From: an uncultured Roseateles sp.
GTDB taxonomy: Bacteria > Pseudomonadota > Gammaproteobacteria > Burkholderiales > Burkholderiaceae
Length of the DNA stretch: 64,000 nucleotides
NCBI GenBank assembly: GCA_946886855.1
Contig: CAMPJJ010000012.1
Location: 16,020 to 80,019, forward strand
Direction of reading: 5' to 3'
Under the pieces are notes generated by a model. It ran no database searches. It was not told the origin of the DNA and saw nothing but the letters and a program-made list of their open reading frames with translations. The position numbers and the translations under genes were made by a program. Positions 7,992-18,012 of this stretch are shown here, piece by piece (position 1 is the stretch's first letter; every line of letters begins with the position of its first letter).

Positions 7992-9782
7992 ATGAGCGCG
8001 AACAACGCCGCCGCCGGGTCCACCGGCGCATCGGTCCACGGTTTCGAACACTGGGCCCAGCAGGCCCAACAGGCGGCCAGCGGGCTGTCGCACGGGTTCG
8101 GCGACGCCTTCAAGCAATTGCAGGCGATGCAGATCCCGGCCGACGCGTGGTCGCAACTGCAGTCGGACTACATCCATCAGGCCAGTGCCCTGTGGAACGC
8201 CGCGCTGGGTGAATCTTCGAAGGCCGCGCAGGGCGCGGCGTCGGCGGCGTCTGCGTCTGCGGCCGCCGCTGCCACCGCGGGGGCCGCCGCCCCGCTGAAG
8301 GATCGCCGCTTCGCCGATGCCTCCTGGAACGACAACCGCCTGGCGCACTTCACCGCGCAGCTCTACCTGCTCAACGCGAAGACGCTGCAGCGCATGGCGG
8401 ATCAGGTGCAGGCCGACGACAAGACCCGCGCCCGTGTCCGCTTCGCGGTGCAGCAGTTCGTCGATGCATCGTCGCCGAGCAACTTCCTCGCGCTGAATCC
8501 CGAAGCGCAGCAGCGCGCGCTGAACACGCAGGGGGAGAGCCTCGCCCGCGGCCTGCAGCTGCTGATGTCCGACCTGCAGCGCGGTCACGTGTCGCAGACC
8601 GACGAGTCCGCCTTCGAGGTCGGCCGCAACGTCGCGACGACCGAAGGGCATGTCGTCTTCGAGAACGAATTCTTCCAGCTGCTCGAATACAAGCCGCTCA
8701 CCGCGAAGGTGCATGCGCGGCCGCTGCTGATGGTGCCGCCCTGCATCAACAAGTACTACATCCTCGACCTGCAGTCGGAGAACTCGCTGATCCGCTACGC
8801 GGTGGCGCAGGGCCATCGCACCTTCGTGGTGAGCTGGCGCAATCCGGATGCCGACTGCGTGCACTGGACCTGGGACGACTACATCGGCCAGGCCGCGATC
8901 AAGGCCATCGAGGTCACGCGGGAGATCGCCGGCACCGAAACGATCAACACGCTGGGCTTCTGCGTCGGCGGGACCATCCTGGCGACCGCGCTGGCCGTGC
9001 TGGCCGCGCGCGGCCAGCAGCCTGCCGAGAGCGTCACCCTGCTGACCACGCTGATCGATTTCAGCAGCAACGGCATCCTGGACCTGTTCATCGACGAGCA
9101 GGCGGTGCAGCTGCGCGAGATGACGCTCGGCGACCAGGCCGTGAGCGGTCCGGGCCTGCTCAAGGGTCAGGAACTCGCGACGACCTTCAGCTTCCTCCGT
9201 CCCAACGACCTGGTCTGGAACTACGTCGTCGGCAACTACCTGAAGGGCGACGCGCCGCCGGCCTTCGACCTGCTGTACTGGAACGGCGACGCGACCAACC
9301 TGCCGGGCCCGATGTACTGCTGGTACCTGCGCCACACCTACCTGCAGAACGAGCTGCGAATCCCGGGCCGGCTGACCGTCTGCGGCGAGAAGATCGACCT
9401 CGGCGCGATCCAGGCGCCGGTCTACCTCTACGGCTCGCGCGAGGACCACATCGTCCCGTGGGACGCCGCCTACCGCAGCACGCAGGTGTTCAAGGGCAAG
9501 AAGCGTTTCGTGCTCGGCGCGTCCGGGCACATCGCCGGCGTCATCAATCCGCCGGAGAAGAAGAAGCGCAGCCACTGGCTGGGGAAGGGCACGGCGCTGC
9601 CGGCCGACCACCAGCAGTGGCTGCAGTCCGCCACCGAGCATCCCGGCAGCTGGTGGACCGACTGGTCGCAGTGGCTGGCCGGCCACGCGGGGCCGCAGAA
9701 GGCGGCGCCGCGCAAGCCGGGCGGCCGCGGCCACGAGGCCATCGAGCCGGCGCCAGGCCGTTATGTGAAACAGCGCGCGTGA
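7992..9782 (+). CDS. phaC: Class I poly(3-hydroxyalkanoate) synthase
   Basis: A 596-residue class I PHA synthase, which polymerises (R)-3-hydroxyacyl-CoA into polyhydroxybutyrate at the granule surface. The lipase-like box GFCVGG holds the catalytic Cys (C324); D485 (SREDHIVPW) and H513 (ASGHIAG) complete the triad, each offset by five from the C319-D480-H508 of Cupriavidus PhaC, which is strong support. An alanine-rich linker (residues ~75-105) separates the variable N-terminal domain from the catalytic domain. ATG at 7992 is chosen for its GAGGAG ribosome site. It leads phaC-phaA-phaB (gaps of 30 and 117 bases). Confidence 0.97.
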   Translation: MSANNAAAGSTGASVHGFEHWAQQAQQAASGLSHGFGDAFKQLQAMQIPADAWSQLQSDYIHQASALWNAALGESSKAAQGAASAASASAAAAATAGAAAPLKDRRFADASWNDNRLAHFTAQLYLLNAKTLQRMADQVQADDKTRARVRFAVQQFVDASSPSNFLALNPEAQQRALNTQGESLARGLQLLMSDLQRGHVSQTDESAFEVGRNVATTEGHVVFENEFFQLLEYKPLTAKVHARPLLMVPPCINKYYILDLQSENSLIRYAVAQGHRTFVVSWRNPDADCVHWTWDDYIGQAAIKAIEVTREIAGTETINTLGFCVGGTILATALAVLAARGQQPAESVTLLTTLIDFSSNGILDLFIDEQAVQLREMTLGDQAVSGPGLLKGQELATTFSFLRPNDLVWNYVVGNYLKGDAPPAFDLLYWNGDATNLPGPMYCWYLRHTYLQNELRIPGRLTVCGEKIDLGAIQAPVYLYGSREDHIVPWDAAYRSTQVFKGKKRFVLGASGHIAGVINPPEKKKRSHWLGKGTALPADHQQWLQSATEHPGSWWTDWSQWLAGHAGPQKAAPRKPGGRGHEAIEPAPGRYVKQRA

Positions 9783-9812
9783 CACCCACGCCCGCGCATC
9801 GAGGAGCAAGTC

Positions 9813-11000
9813 ATGAGTTCACCCCAAGACATCGTCATCGTCGCCGCGGCGCGCACGCCGATCGGCAAGTTCGGAGGGACGCTGTCGAAGACGCCCGCCA
9901 GCGAGCTGGGCGCGATCGTCATCCAGGAGCTGCTGCGCCGCAGCGGCCTGCAGCCCGACCAGATCAACGAGGTCATCCTCGGCCAGGTGCTGACCGCGGG
10001 CGTCGGCCAGAACCCGGCGCGCCAGGCCGTCATCAAGGCCGGCCTGCCGGTGACCGTGCCGGCGATGACCATCAACAAGGTCTGCGGCTCCGGCCTGAAG
10101 GCCGTGATGCTGGCCGCGCAGGCGATCCGCGACGGCGACTCGGACATCATCATCGCCGGCGGCCAGGAGAGCATGAGCCTGGCGCCGCACGTGCTGCCGG
10201 GCTCGCGCGAAGGCCAGCGCATGGGCGACTGGAAGCTGGTCGACACCATGATCACCGACGGCCTGTGGGATGTGTACAACCAGTACCACATGGGCATCAC
10301 CGCCGAGAACGTGGCCAAGGAGTACCGCGTCAGCCGCGCGCAGCAGGATGAACTGGCGCTCGCCAGCCAGCAGAAGGCCGCCGCGGCGCAGGACGCGGGC
10401 CGCTTCACCGCCGAGATCGTGCCGGTGACGATCCCGCAGAAGAAGGGCGATCCGGTCGTGTTCTCGAACGACGAGTTCATCAACCGCAAGTCCAACGCCG
10501 AAGCGCTGGCCGGCTTGAAGCCGGCCTTCGACAAGGCCGGGACGGTGACGGCCGGCAACGCGTCGGGCCTGAACGACGGCGCCGCCGGCCTGGTGCTGAT
10601 GACCGACGCCAAGGCCAAGGCGCTGGGCCTGACGCCGCTGGCGCGCCTGGCGTCGTACGCCAGCGCCGGCGTCGATCCCAAGACCATGGGCATGGGGCCG
10701 GTGCCGGCCTCGCGCAAGGCGCTGCAGCGCGCCGGCTGGCAGCCCAAGGACCTCGACCTGCTCGAGATCAACGAGGCCTTCGCCGCGCAGGCCTGCGCGG
10801 TGCATCAGGAAATGGGCTGGGATGTCAGCAAGGTCAACGTCAACGGCGGCGCGATCGCGCTGGGCCATCCGATCGGCGCGTCCGGCGCCCGCATCCTGGT
10901 CACGCTGCTGCACGAGATGATCAAGCGCGATGCGAAGAAGGGCATCGCCAGCCTGTGCATCGGCGGCGGCATGGGCGTCGCGCTCTGCGTCGAGCGCTGA
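9813..11000 (+). CDS. phaA: Acetyl-CoA C-acetyltransferase (beta-ketothiolase)
   Basis: A 395-residue biosynthetic thiolase that condenses two acetyl-CoA to acetoacetyl-CoA, the first step of PHB synthesis. The acylated Cys is C91 in [12 protein letters not shown], the His of GHPIGASG is H352 and the second Cys is C382 in [16 protein letters not shown] is the usual thiolase motif. It starts 30 bases after phaC with a GAGGAG ribosome site. It could also activate or consume acetoacetyl units released by homogentisate breakdown, which is an inference. Confidence 0.96.
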   Translation: MSSPQDIVIVAAARTPIGKFGGTLSKTPASELGAIVIQELLRRSGLQPDQINEVILGQVLTAGVGQNPARQAVIKAGLPVTVPAMTINKVCGSGLKAVMLAAQAIRDGDSDIIIAGGQESMSLAPHVLPGSREGQRMGDWKLVDTMITDGLWDVYNQYHMGITAENVAKEYRVSRAQQDELALASQQKAAAAQDAGRFTAEIVPVTIPQKKGDPVVFSNDEFINRKSNAEALAGLKPAFDKAGTVTAGNASGLNDGAAGLVLMTDAKAKALGLTPLARLASYASAGVDPKTMGMGPVPASRKALQRAGWQPKDLDLLEINEAFAAQACAVHQEMGWDVSKVNVNGGAIALGHPIGASGARILVTLLHEMIKRDAKKGIASLCIGGGMGVALCVER

Positions 11001-11117
11001 CGGCGGCGCCGCTGTCCCAGCGTCTTCCCTTTTTCCTTTTCGCGTCTTTCCCGTTTCCCCATTCCAGTCACCCGGGCCGCGGACGCGGCGCTCCGGCGTG
11101 TCATACAGGAGGCAAGC

Positions 11118-11855
11118 ATGAGTCAGAAAGTTGCATACGTCACCGGCGGCATGGGGGGCATCGGCACCGCCATCTGCCAGCGCCTCCACAAGGAAGGCTT
11201 CAAGGTCATCGCCGGCTGCGGCCCGAGCCGTGACCACGCCAAGTGGCTGTCCGAGCAGACGGCGCTGGGCTACACGTTCTACGCCTCGGTGGGCAATGTG
11301 GCCGACTGGGACTCGACCGTCGCGGCGTTCGACCGCGCCATCGCGGAGCACGGCCCGATCGAGGTGCTGGTCAACAACGCCGGCGTGACCAAGGACCGCA
11401 TGTTCCTGAAGATGACCCGCGACGAGTGGGACACGGTCATCGACACCAACCTCAACAGCATGTTCAACGTCACCAAGCAGGTGGTGCCGGGCATGGTCGA
11501 CAAGGGCTGGGGCCGCATCATCAACATCTCGTCGGTCAACGGCGAGAAGGGCCAGATCGGTCAGACCAACTACTCGGCGGCCAAGGCCGGCATGCACGGC
11601 TTCACGATGGCGCTGGCGCAGGAGCTGGCGGCCAAGGGTGTCACGGTGAACACCGTCAGTCCGGGCTACATCGGCACCGACATGGTCAAGGCGGTGCGCC
11701 CGGACGTGCTGGAGAAGATCGTGGCGGGCATCCCGGTGAAGCGCCTCGGCGAGCCCGAGGAGATCGCGTCCATCGTCGGCTGGCTGGCAGGCGAGACGTC
11801 CGGCTTCACCACCGGCGCGGACTTCAGCTGCAACGGCGGCCTGCACATGGGTTGA
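11118..11855 (+). CDS. phaB: Acetoacetyl-CoA reductase
   Basis: A 245-residue short-chain dehydrogenase that reduces acetoacetyl-CoA to (R)-3-hydroxybutyryl-CoA with NADPH. Motifs: [11 protein letters not shown] (cofactor binding, residues ~8-18), NNAG, catalytic Ser in INISSVNG and YSAAK (Tyr and Lys). The PhaB-typical N-terminus [14 protein letters not shown] and the context after phaA set it apart from FabG. A GGAGG ribosome site precedes the ATG. No phaR or phasin gene follows; a convergent IclR gene does. Confidence 0.95.
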   Translation: MSQKVAYVTGGMGGIGTAICQRLHKEGFKVIAGCGPSRDHAKWLSEQTALGYTFYASVGNVADWDSTVAAFDRAIAEHGPIEVLVNNAGVTKDRMFLKMTRDEWDTVIDTNLNSMFNVTKQVVPGMVDKGWGRIINISSVNGEKGQIGQTNYSAAKAGMHGFTMALAQELAAKGVTVNTVSPGYIGTDMVKAVRPDVLEKIVAGIPVKRLGEPEEIASIVGWLAGETSGFTTGADFSCNGGLHMG

Positions 11856-11879
11856 GCCCGGGCCCGGGTTCCCATGGAA

Positions 11880-11901
11880 AAGGGCTGCCTCGGCAGCCCT
11901 T
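11880..11901. terminator. Bidirectional terminator phaB / IclR gene
   Basis: A perfect 10-bp stem AAGGGCTGCC / GGCAGCCCTT with a two-base loop lies 24 bases after the phaB stop. It is flanked by A and T residues on either side, so it can end the pha operon and the convergent IclR transcript. Confidence 0.85.
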
Positions 11902-11933
11902 CATCGTTGCGGGGCGCAAGCTGCGCCTCGACC

Positions 11934-12749
11934 TCAGTCCTTCTTCATCAGCGCCAGCAGCTGCGACAGGTTCTGCGCCGCGGCCTGGAGCTTGGGCAGC
12001 CCCTGCTCGAGCAGCATCTGCGGCGGCGTGCGCGACGCATGCGTGCTGACGTTCATCGCCGCCACGACCTTGCCGTCGCGCCCGGTGATGGGCACTGCCA
12101 CGCTCAGTACGCCGTCCTCCAGTTCCTGATCCACCAGGCACCAGTGCTGGCGCCGCGCCTGCTCGATCGCGGCACGCAGTTCCTCGTGCGAGCGCACGGT
12201 GTTGCTCGCGCGTCGCGCCAGCTGCACCTGCGCCACGCGGGTCTCGCGTTCCTCCACCGCCAGCGACGCCAGCAGCACGCGGCCGGTGGCCGTGGCCCAG
12301 GCCGGCAGCCGGCTGCCGATGCCCATCGGGTCGGACAGGATCTTGCGCAGCGGCGCGCGCAGCACGAAGACCACGTCGTCGCCGTCGAGCACCGCGATGG
12401 AGACCGACTCCCGCAGGTCGTTGGCCAGCTGGATGGCCACCGGTTCGGCGAAGCGCCACAGCGGTTGCGAGGACAGGTAGGCGAAGCCGAGGTCGAGGAT
12501 CTTCGGCGTCAGCTCGAACAGGCGTCCCTCCGATCTCACGTACCCCAGCGTCTGCAGCGTCAGCAGGATGCGCCGCGCGCCGGCGCGCGTCAGGCCGCAG
12601 CGCTTGGCGACTTCCGTCAGCGTCTGCCGGGCGTGATGGGTGTCGAAGGTCCGGATCACGGACAGGCCGCGCGCAAAGGACTGCACGTAGCTGTCGCCGG
12701 GCTTCAGGGAGACGTTGTTTGCGCTTTCGTCAGGAGACATGGGCGTCAT
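11934..12749 (-). CDS. IclR family regulator (PcaR/PobR-like)
   Basis: A 271-residue IclR-type transcription factor. The winged helix-turn-helix (residues ~20-85) starts with SFARGLSVIRTFD and has LTEVAKRCGLTRAGARRILLTL as recognition unit; the effector domain follows with the family's ATGRVLLA and AVPITGRDGKVVAAMNVS segments. It resembles the PcaR/PcaU/PobR branch that controls beta-ketoadipate genes, but no such genes are near. It lies tail-to-tail with phaB and divergent from the AIM24 gene across 74 bases. A second ATG at 12740 is equally possible. The target is unknown; autoregulation or control of the AIM24 gene is the simplest guess. Confidence 0.88.
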   Translation of the reverse strand: MTPMSPDESANNVSLKPGDSYVQSFARGLSVIRTFDTHHARQTLTEVAKRCGLTRAGARRILLTLQTLGYVRSEGRLFELTPKILDLGFAYLSSQPLWRFAEPVAIQLANDLRESVSIAVLDGDDVVFVLRAPLRKILSDPMGIGSRLPAWATATGRVLLASLAVEERETRVAQVQLARRASNTVRSHEELRAAIEQARRQHWCLVDQELEDGVLSVAVPITGRDGKVVAAMNVSTHASRTPPQMLLEQGLPKLQAAAQNLSQLLALMKKD

Positions 12750-12771
12750 GACCGAAGTAGAGGAAGGCCGC

Positions 12772-12796
12772 GAAACGTTAATATCGCGCCCGTTTC
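12772..12796. promoter_or_regulatory. GAAACG inverted repeat and TAATAT box, divergent region
   Basis: In the 74-base gap between the IclR gene and the AIM24 gene, GAAACG (12772-12777) and CGTTTC (12791-12796) form an inverted repeat with 13 bases between. It encloses TAATAT (12779-12784), a good -10 candidate for the AIM24 gene. A regulator bound here would block that promoter; no clear -35 box is seen. Confidence 0.4.
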
Positions 12797-12823
12797 CAAG
12801 TGATGAGACAAGAGGTGAAGACC

Positions 12824-13636
12824 ATGGCCATGGATGTTGTCGACTACGAAATCAAGGGTGCCGAGATGCAGTTCGTCGAGGTCGAACTCGACCCCGGCGA
12901 AGCAGCGATCGGTGAAGCCGGCAGCATGATGTTCATGGATGCCGGTATCGGCATGGACACGGTGTTCGGCGACGGGTCCGCCAACCAGGGCGGTTTCTTC
13001 GGGAAGTTGCTGGGTGCCGGCAAGCGGCTGGTGACCGGCGAATCGCTGTTCACCACGGTCTACACGAACCAGAGTCATAGCAAGTTGCGGGTCGCTTTCG
13101 CGGCGCCGTATCCCGGCAAGATCCTGCCGATGGATCTCGGCAAGCTCGGGGGCACGCTCATCTGCCAGAAGGACGCGTTCCTGTGCGCGGCCCGCGGCGT
13201 GTCGCTGGGGATTGCTCTCCAGCAGCGCCTGTCGACAGGCTTCTTCGGTGGCGAAGGGTTCATCATGCAGAAGCTCGATGGTGATGGGCTGGCCTTCGTG
13301 CATGCGGGGGGTACCGTGGTTCGACGTACGCTCCAGCCGGGTCAGACGCTGCTGGTGGATACCGGCTGCGTCGTCGCCTACACGCCCAGCGTGAGTTTTG
13401 AGATCCAGTACGTGGGCAAGATCAAGACCGCCCTGTTCGGCGGCGAGGGTCTGTTCCTGGCCAAGATGACTGGCCCCGGCGAGATCTGGCTGCAGAGCCT
13501 GCCGTTCTCGCGCCTGGCCTCGCGGATCTTCGCCGCGGCCCCGCAGCGCGGCGGCTCCCGGGAAGAGGGCGGCCTGTTGACGGGTCTGGCCGGCGGCGGA
13601 CTGCTGGGCGGGCTGCTGGGCGGTGACGACGAATAA
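12824..13636 (+). CDS. AIM24 / TIGR00266 family protein
   Basis: A 270-residue protein of the AIM24 family (TIGR00266, 'tryptophan RNA-binding attenuator-like' fold). Conserved stretches include EVELDPGEAAIGEAGSMMFM near the start, and the Gly-rich tail GLAGGGLLGGLLGGDDE, typical of the bacterial group, ends the protein. The molecular role is unknown in bacteria; the yeast namesake is a mitochondrial inner-membrane organisation factor. The start at 12824 follows an AGAGGTG ribosome site; an in-frame ATG two codons later is an alternative. Confidence 0.85.
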   Translation: MAMDVVDYEIKGAEMQFVEVELDPGEAAIGEAGSMMFMDAGIGMDTVFGDGSANQGGFFGKLLGAGKRLVTGESLFTTVYTNQSHSKLRVAFAAPYPGKILPMDLGKLGGTLICQKDAFLCAARGVSLGIALQQRLSTGFFGGEGFIMQKLDGDGLAFVHAGGTVVRRTLQPGQTLLVDTGCVVAYTPSVSFEIQYVGKIKTALFGGEGLFLAKMTGPGEIWLQSLPFSRLASRIFAAAPQRGGSREEGGLLTGLAGGGLLGGLLGGDDE

Positions 13637-13685
13637 GTCGTCTCCCAGCGCTGGAAAAGGCGAGCCGAGAAGTTCGCCATGCGCA

Positions 13686-13712
13686 GACTTGCCGCAATGC
13701 TGGCGGCAAGTC
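13686..13712. terminator. Hairpin after AIM24 gene
   Basis: GACTTGCCGC / GCGGCAAGTC, a perfect 10-bp stem with a seven-base loop, lies 50 bases after the AIM24 stop. It has no T-tract and may be a factor-aided terminator or a small repeat. The rest of the ~307-base gap up to 13943 shows no convincing gene. Confidence 0.5.
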
Positions 13713-13943
13713 CGGCGCAACCGAATGCAACGGAACGCCTGCTTCCGATGGCTCGGTGATGCCGCGTGAAGCCGGCGCCGCGAAACGCTCAAGAACGGCT
13801 CACGCACCTGACCCGTCTGGCGCCCAAGCCCGCATCAGCAGGGGCGCCGCCGGCCTGTTCCGGCCGGACCCCAGGGGGAACCCGCCTACACTTGAGGGCT
13901 GCGTGGCGCTGGGCGCGCCGCGCATCTCCTGTTGAGGATCTTC

Positions 13944-14972
13944 ATGCTGTCTTCCCTCGTGCGGCCCGTCCGGGCCGCCCTGGTCGTCACCGCCCTGGCC
14001 GCTGCCGGCCTGAGCGCGCTGACCTCGGCCTCGGCCGCCATCGCGGCCACCGGCAGTCCCATCTTCGTGCTGAACTCGCTGGACGCCGACATCAGCGTGA
14101 TCGATCCGAAGGACTTCCGCGAGCTCAAGCGCATCCCGACCGGCAAGGAGCCGCATCACCTCTACCTGACGCCCGACCGCAAGACCATGGTCGTGGCCAA
14201 CGCGCTGGGCGATTCGCTGACCTTCCTGGATCCGGTGACGGCGGAGGTGCAGCGCACCGTCCGCGGCATCCCCGACCCGTACCATCTGCGTTTTTCGCCC
14301 GACATGAAGTGGCTGGTGCTGGCCGGCAACCGGCTGGACCACGTCGACATCTACAAGTGGCAGCCGCAGAACGCGGCGCAGCCGATGGCGCTGTTCAAGC
14401 GCTTCTCCGCGCCCAAGACGCCCAGCCACCTCTCCATCGACAGCAGGAGCAGCGTCGTCTACGCGAGCCTGCAGGACAGCAGCGAGCTGCTGGCGATCGA
14501 CCTGAACACGATGGCCGCGCGCTGGAAGATCCCCGTCGGGAAACTGCCCGCCGACCTGTACCTGACGCCGGACGACAAGTACCTGCTGGTCGCGCTGACC
14601 GGCGAGCGCAGCGTCGAGGTCTATGACGTGACCGGCGCGTTGCCCAAGCTGGTCAAGCGCATCGAGACCGGCGACGGCGCGCACTCGTTCCGCGCGCTTG
14701 GCGACAAGAAGCATGTGCTGGTGAGCAACCGCGCGGCCAACACGATCAGCAAGATCGCCCTGGCGGATTTCAGCGTCGTCGAGACCTTCAAGGCGCCCGG
14801 CGGCCCGGACGACATGGAGATCCTCACCGACGGCCGCACGCTGATGTTCACGTCGCGCTGGGCCCGCAAGCTGACGGTGATGGACCTGCAGACCAAGCAG
14901 ATCCTGCAGCAGGTCAAGGTCGGCAAGTCGCCGCACGGCGTCTGGACGCTCGACCAGATGCCGCGCCAGTGA
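13944..14972 (+). CDS. Exported YVTN-type beta-propeller protein
   Basis: A 342-residue secreted protein. A signal peptide (residues ~1-36, ending in SASAAIAA) is followed by repeated ~42-residue beta-propeller blades of the YVTN/40-residue type, such as PIFVLNSLDADISVIDP, TMVVANALGDSLTFLDP and HVLVSNRAANTISKIAL. Such periplasmic propellers bind ligands or partner proteins and sometimes accompany redox enzymes; no catalytic residues can be named. The start at 13944 (MLSSLVRP) follows a GAGGA ribosome site; a TTG four codons upstream is less likely. Its stop overlaps the GTG start of the next gene, so the two are translationally coupled. Confidence 0.85.
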   Translation: MLSSLVRPVRAALVVTALAAAGLSALTSASAAIAATGSPIFVLNSLDADISVIDPKDFRELKRIPTGKEPHHLYLTPDRKTMVVANALGDSLTFLDPVTAEVQRTVRGIPDPYHLRFSPDMKWLVLAGNRLDHVDIYKWQPQNAAQPMALFKRFSAPKTPSHLSIDSRSSVVYASLQDSSELLAIDLNTMAARWKIPVGKLPADLYLTPDDKYLLVALTGERSVEVYDVTGALPKLVKRIETGDGAHSFRALGDKKHVLVSNRAANTISKIALADFSVVETFKAPGGPDDMEILTDGRTLMFTSRWARKLTVMDLQTKQILQQVKVGKSPHGVWTLDQMPRQ

Positions 14973-15946
14973 GCGCGACCGGATCCAGGCCGCTGCCCGT
15001 GAAGACGTCGTCCGTTCCGCGCTCCTCGCGCCTTCGTGGGCTGCGCGGCGCGCTGCGTCCCGCGCTGCGCCATGGCGCGGCGCTGCTCTTCGGCCTGACG
15101 GCGGTCGTGCAGGCGCAGCCGCAAGGCGCATCGGCGCCGTCCGCCGCGCCCTGCGACAAGCCGGTCTACCTGACCTTCGACACCGGCCACATGGGCGTCG
15201 CGCCGCTGATCGTCGACACGCTCAGGCGCTTCGACGCGAAGGCCACGTTCTTCCTGGCCCAGGAGCCGACGATGGACGGCGGCCAGACGCTCGACGACAA
15301 GTGGGCGCCGTGGTGGAAGCAACTGGCCGAGCAGGGCCACGATTTCGGGTCCCACACCTGGTACCACGACACCTGGTCGGCCGATCTGCCCGACGGGAAA
15401 TTCCGCTTCAAGCGCGCCGCCGGCGAGCAGGTGCCGCAGAGCGTCGTGCTGACGTCGGCCGAGTACTGCGAGGAACTCAAGCGACCCGCGCGCCGTTTCC
15501 TCGAGATGACCGGGCGGCCGATGTCGATGATCTTCCGCGCCCCGGCCGGACGCACCTCGCCGGCGCTGCTGGCGGCGGCGCAGGCCTGCGGCTTCCGGCA
15601 CGTGGGATGGAATGCCTCGGGCTTCCTCGGCGACGAACTGCCGAGCGACAAGTTCCCCAACCAGGCGCTGCTCGAGCAGGCGCTGCGGCGCGTCAAGCCC
15701 GGCGACATCCTGATGGCCCACCTGGGCATCTGGTCGCGGCAGGACCCGTGGGCGCCGACGGTGCTGGAGCCGCTGCTGCAGGGATTGAAAAACCGCGGCA
15801 TGTGCTTCGCGCCGTTGCGCGATCATCCGGAGTACGTCGCGTGGATGCGCCGGCCGCAGGAGGCGGTTGCGCTGAAGGCGACATCGGGCGCGGCGTCCGG
15901 CGCTGGTGCCGGGGCGCCAGGCCCGAAGGATGCGCTCAGGCGCTGA
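14969..15946 (+). CDS. Polysaccharide deacetylase-like exported protein
   Basis: A 325-residue NodB-homology (carbohydrate esterase 4) protein with an N-terminal signal sequence (hydrophobic residues ~35-50). Motif 1 reads TFDTG, with D71 as the presumed base but Thr72 where the family has a metal-binding Asp. Motif 2 is SHTWYH (H129 and H133) and motif 3 is RAPAGR. The altered motif 1 makes normal metal-dependent deacetylation uncertain. The GTG start overlaps the propeller gene stop (GTGA). A low-complexity Ala/Gly tail ends the protein. The target could be peptidoglycan or an exopolysaccharide. Confidence 0.82.
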   Translation: MSATGSRPLPVKTSSVPRSSRLRGLRGALRPALRHGAALLFGLTAVVQAQPQGASAPSAAPCDKPVYLTFDTGHMGVAPLIVDTLRRFDAKATFFLAQEPTMDGGQTLDDKWAPWWKQLAEQGHDFGSHTWYHDTWSADLPDGKFRFKRAAGEQVPQSVVLTSAEYCEELKRPARRFLEMTGRPMSMIFRAPAGRTSPALLAAAQACGFRHVGWNASGFLGDELPSDKFPNQALLEQALRRVKPGDILMAHLGIWSRQDPWAPTVLEPLLQGLKNRGMCFAPLRDHPEYVAWMRRPQEAVALKATSGAASGAGAGAPGPKDALRR

Positions 15947-15977
15947 TGCATCGATTTCCAGGAGGACCGACGGCGTG

Positions 15978-17030
15978 ATGGACTGGTTCACCGATCTGTT
16001 CGGACAGGCGCAGCAGGCGCTGTTCGAGAGCGTCATTCAACCGATCGTCTTCCACCTGGGCTATGGCAACCTGCTCGAGGACGCGTTCGACGCGACCGGC
16101 TGGCTGCTGGTCGGCCTGATCCAGATCGTCGTGATGCTGGCGGTGATCGGCTCGCTGCAGCGCTGGCGTCCGGCCGAGGCCGTCACCGACCGCCACGCGA
16201 TCCGCATCGACATCGTCTACACGCTGATCCAGCGCCTGGGCCTGTTCCGGCTGCTCATGTTCTTCTCGCTGGAGCCCTTGTTCGACGGGGCCGTCGGCGA
16301 GATGCGCATGCACGGCATCCCGACCTTCCAGCTCGATGCACTGTGGCCCGGCGTCACGGACGTCGCCTGGGTCAGCTTCGTGATGTACCTGCTCGCCTTC
16401 GACCTGCTGATGTACTGGCTGCATCGCGCGCAGCATTCGTGGAACTGGTGGTGGGCGCTGCATGCGCTGCACCACAGCCAGCGCCAGATGACGATGTGGA
16501 GCGACAGCCGCAACCACCTGCTGGACGACCTGATCATCGACAGCGCGGTCGCGATCACGGCGCGCCTGATCGGTGTCGGTCCGGGGCAGTTCGTCGCGCT
16601 GGTGGCGATCTCGCAACTGCTCGAGAACCTGCAGCACGCCAATCTGCGCCTGAGCTTCGGCCTGATCGGCGAGCGGCTGCTGGTGAGCCCGCGCTTCCAT
16701 CGGCTGCACCACTCGATCGGCATCGGCCATGAAGGTTTCGGCCGCGGCACGCTGGGCGGCCACAACTTCGCGGTGATGTTCCCGATCTGGGACGTGCTGT
16801 TCCGCACCGGCAACTTCGAGGACCGCTGGGACTCGACCGGCGTGCGCGACCAGTTGCCGGAGGAGGGCGGCCGCGACTACGGACGCGGCTTCTGGGCGCA
16901 GCAGTGGCTGGGCCTCAAGCGGCTCGTCGGACGTGACAAGATCGCGGCCGCGCCCGGAGACGGATCGACCCCGTCCGGCGGCGCGCCCATGGACATCGCC
17001 GGCCGCGCGCCGGCCGGAGGGAACGACTGA
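15978..17030 (+). CDS. Sterol desaturase / fatty acid hydroxylase family membrane protein
   Basis: A 350-residue integral membrane di-iron oxygenase-like protein. Histidine clusters are present: HRAQHSWNWWW, ALHALHHSQ, DSRNH and, later, RLHHSIGIGHEGFG with GGHNFA. These match the H-x3-H / H-x2-HH pattern that binds iron. Several hydrophobic segments lie in residues ~30-180. Family members hydroxylate or desaturate lipids such as ornithine lipids, sterols and carotenoids; the substrate here cannot be named. ATG at 15978 follows a GGAGGA ribosome site. Its stop overlaps the start of the EI24-like gene (TGATG). Confidence 0.85.
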   Translation: MDWFTDLFGQAQQALFESVIQPIVFHLGYGNLLEDAFDATGWLLVGLIQIVVMLAVIGSLQRWRPAEAVTDRHAIRIDIVYTLIQRLGLFRLLMFFSLEPLFDGAVGEMRMHGIPTFQLDALWPGVTDVAWVSFVMYLLAFDLLMYWLHRAQHSWNWWWALHALHHSQRQMTMWSDSRNHLLDDLIIDSAVAITARLIGVGPGQFVALVAISQLLENLQHANLRLSFGLIGERLLVSPRFHRLHHSIGIGHEGFGRGTLGGHNFAVMFPIWDVLFRTGNFEDRWDSTGVRDQLPEEGGRDYGRGFWAQQWLGLKRLVGRDKIAAAPGDGSTPSGGAPMDIAGRAPAGGND

Positions 17031-17968
17031 TGATCAAGCCGATGAGCCGCCTGGCGGACTCGTTCTGGCGTGCCGCCGCGTACTGCCTGCATCCGCGTGT
17101 GATCGGCCTGTCGCTGCTGCCGCTGATCGTCTCGGCGGCGCTGGCCTTCGGCCTGGGCTACTTCTTCTGGGAGGCCGCGGTCGCCGGCGTGCGCGCCACG
17201 ATGGAATCGTGGAGCCTCATCGACGGCATGCTGAAGTGGCTGGACAGCCTCGGCGCCTCGGCCTTCCGTACCGTGCTCGCGCCCATCGTCGTGCTGGCGA
17301 TGGCGGTGCCGGCGCTGGTCGTGCTCAGCCTGCTGCTGGTGGCGCTGCTGATGACGCCGTCCATGGTGGACCTGGTCGCGCAACGCCGCTTCGCCGGCCT
17401 GGAGCGCAAGCACGGCGCGGGCTTCGTCGCCAGCCTGGGCTGGTCGCTCGGCCACACGGTGCTGTGCGTCGTGCTGCTGATCGCGTCGCTGCCGTTCTGG
17501 CTGATCCCGCCGCTGGCGCTGATCCTGCCGCCGCTGATCTGGGGCTGGCTGGGGTATCGCGTCTTCACCTTCGACGTGCTCGCCGAGCACGCGTCCGCCC
17601 CCGAGCGCCGCCGCCTGGTCAGCGAGCACCGCATGCCCCTGCTGGTGCTCGGCTTGGCCACCGGCTACCTCGGTGCCGCGCCCGCGGCGATCTGGGCGAT
17701 GGGCGCGCTGACGATCGCCTTCGCGCCGGTGCTCATCCTGGTCTCGGTCTGGCTGTACACGCTGGTCTTCGCGTTCAGCTCCTTGTGGTTCTCGCATTAC
17801 GCGCTGGCCGCGCTCCAGGAGATGCGCCGCGCCGACACCGTCGCCGATCGCGCGCCCGATCCGGTGATGGACGCGCTCCCGGCCAACTACGCGACCGCGC
17901 CGCCGTTGATCGCCGACGAGACCGACCCCCCATCGCCCGCGATCGAGAACAAGCCGGCACCGCGCTGA
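17030..17968 (+). CDS. EI24 domain membrane protein
   Basis: A 312-residue integral membrane protein of the EI24/CysZ-like family, with about six hydrophobic segments between residues 22 and 250. The conserved loop after the second pair of helices (MTPSMVDLVAQRRFAGLERK) is typical of the bacterial EI24 group. E. coli CysZ transports sulfate, but this protein lies in the related Burkholderiales group of unknown substrate, and no sulfur genes are nearby. Its ATG overlaps the preceding stop, so it is coupled with the hydroxylase-family gene. The tail after residue ~265 is polar and probably cytoplasmic. Confidence 0.82.
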   Translation: MIKPMSRLADSFWRAAAYCLHPRVIGLSLLPLIVSAALAFGLGYFFWEAAVAGVRATMESWSLIDGMLKWLDSLGASAFRTVLAPIVVLAMAVPALVVLSLLLVALLMTPSMVDLVAQRRFAGLERKHGAGFVASLGWSLGHTVLCVVLLIASLPFWLIPPLALILPPLIWGWLGYRVFTFDVLAEHASAPERRRLVSEHRMPLLVLGLATGYLGAAPAAIWAMGALTIAFAPVLILVSVWLYTLVFAFSSLWFSHYALAALQEMRRADTVADRAPDPVMDALPANYATAPPLIADETDPPSPAIENKPAPR

Positions 17969-18012
17969 CCTCCGTCGCTGAATCCGCTCCCACGCCTGCG
18001 CAGGAACCACGC

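Noticed and set aside
9819..11846. A 675-codon open frame on the minus strand
   Set aside because: Opposite phaA-phaB; rich in Gln/His/Arg/Val without family motifs, as expected of the reverse of a high-GC gene.
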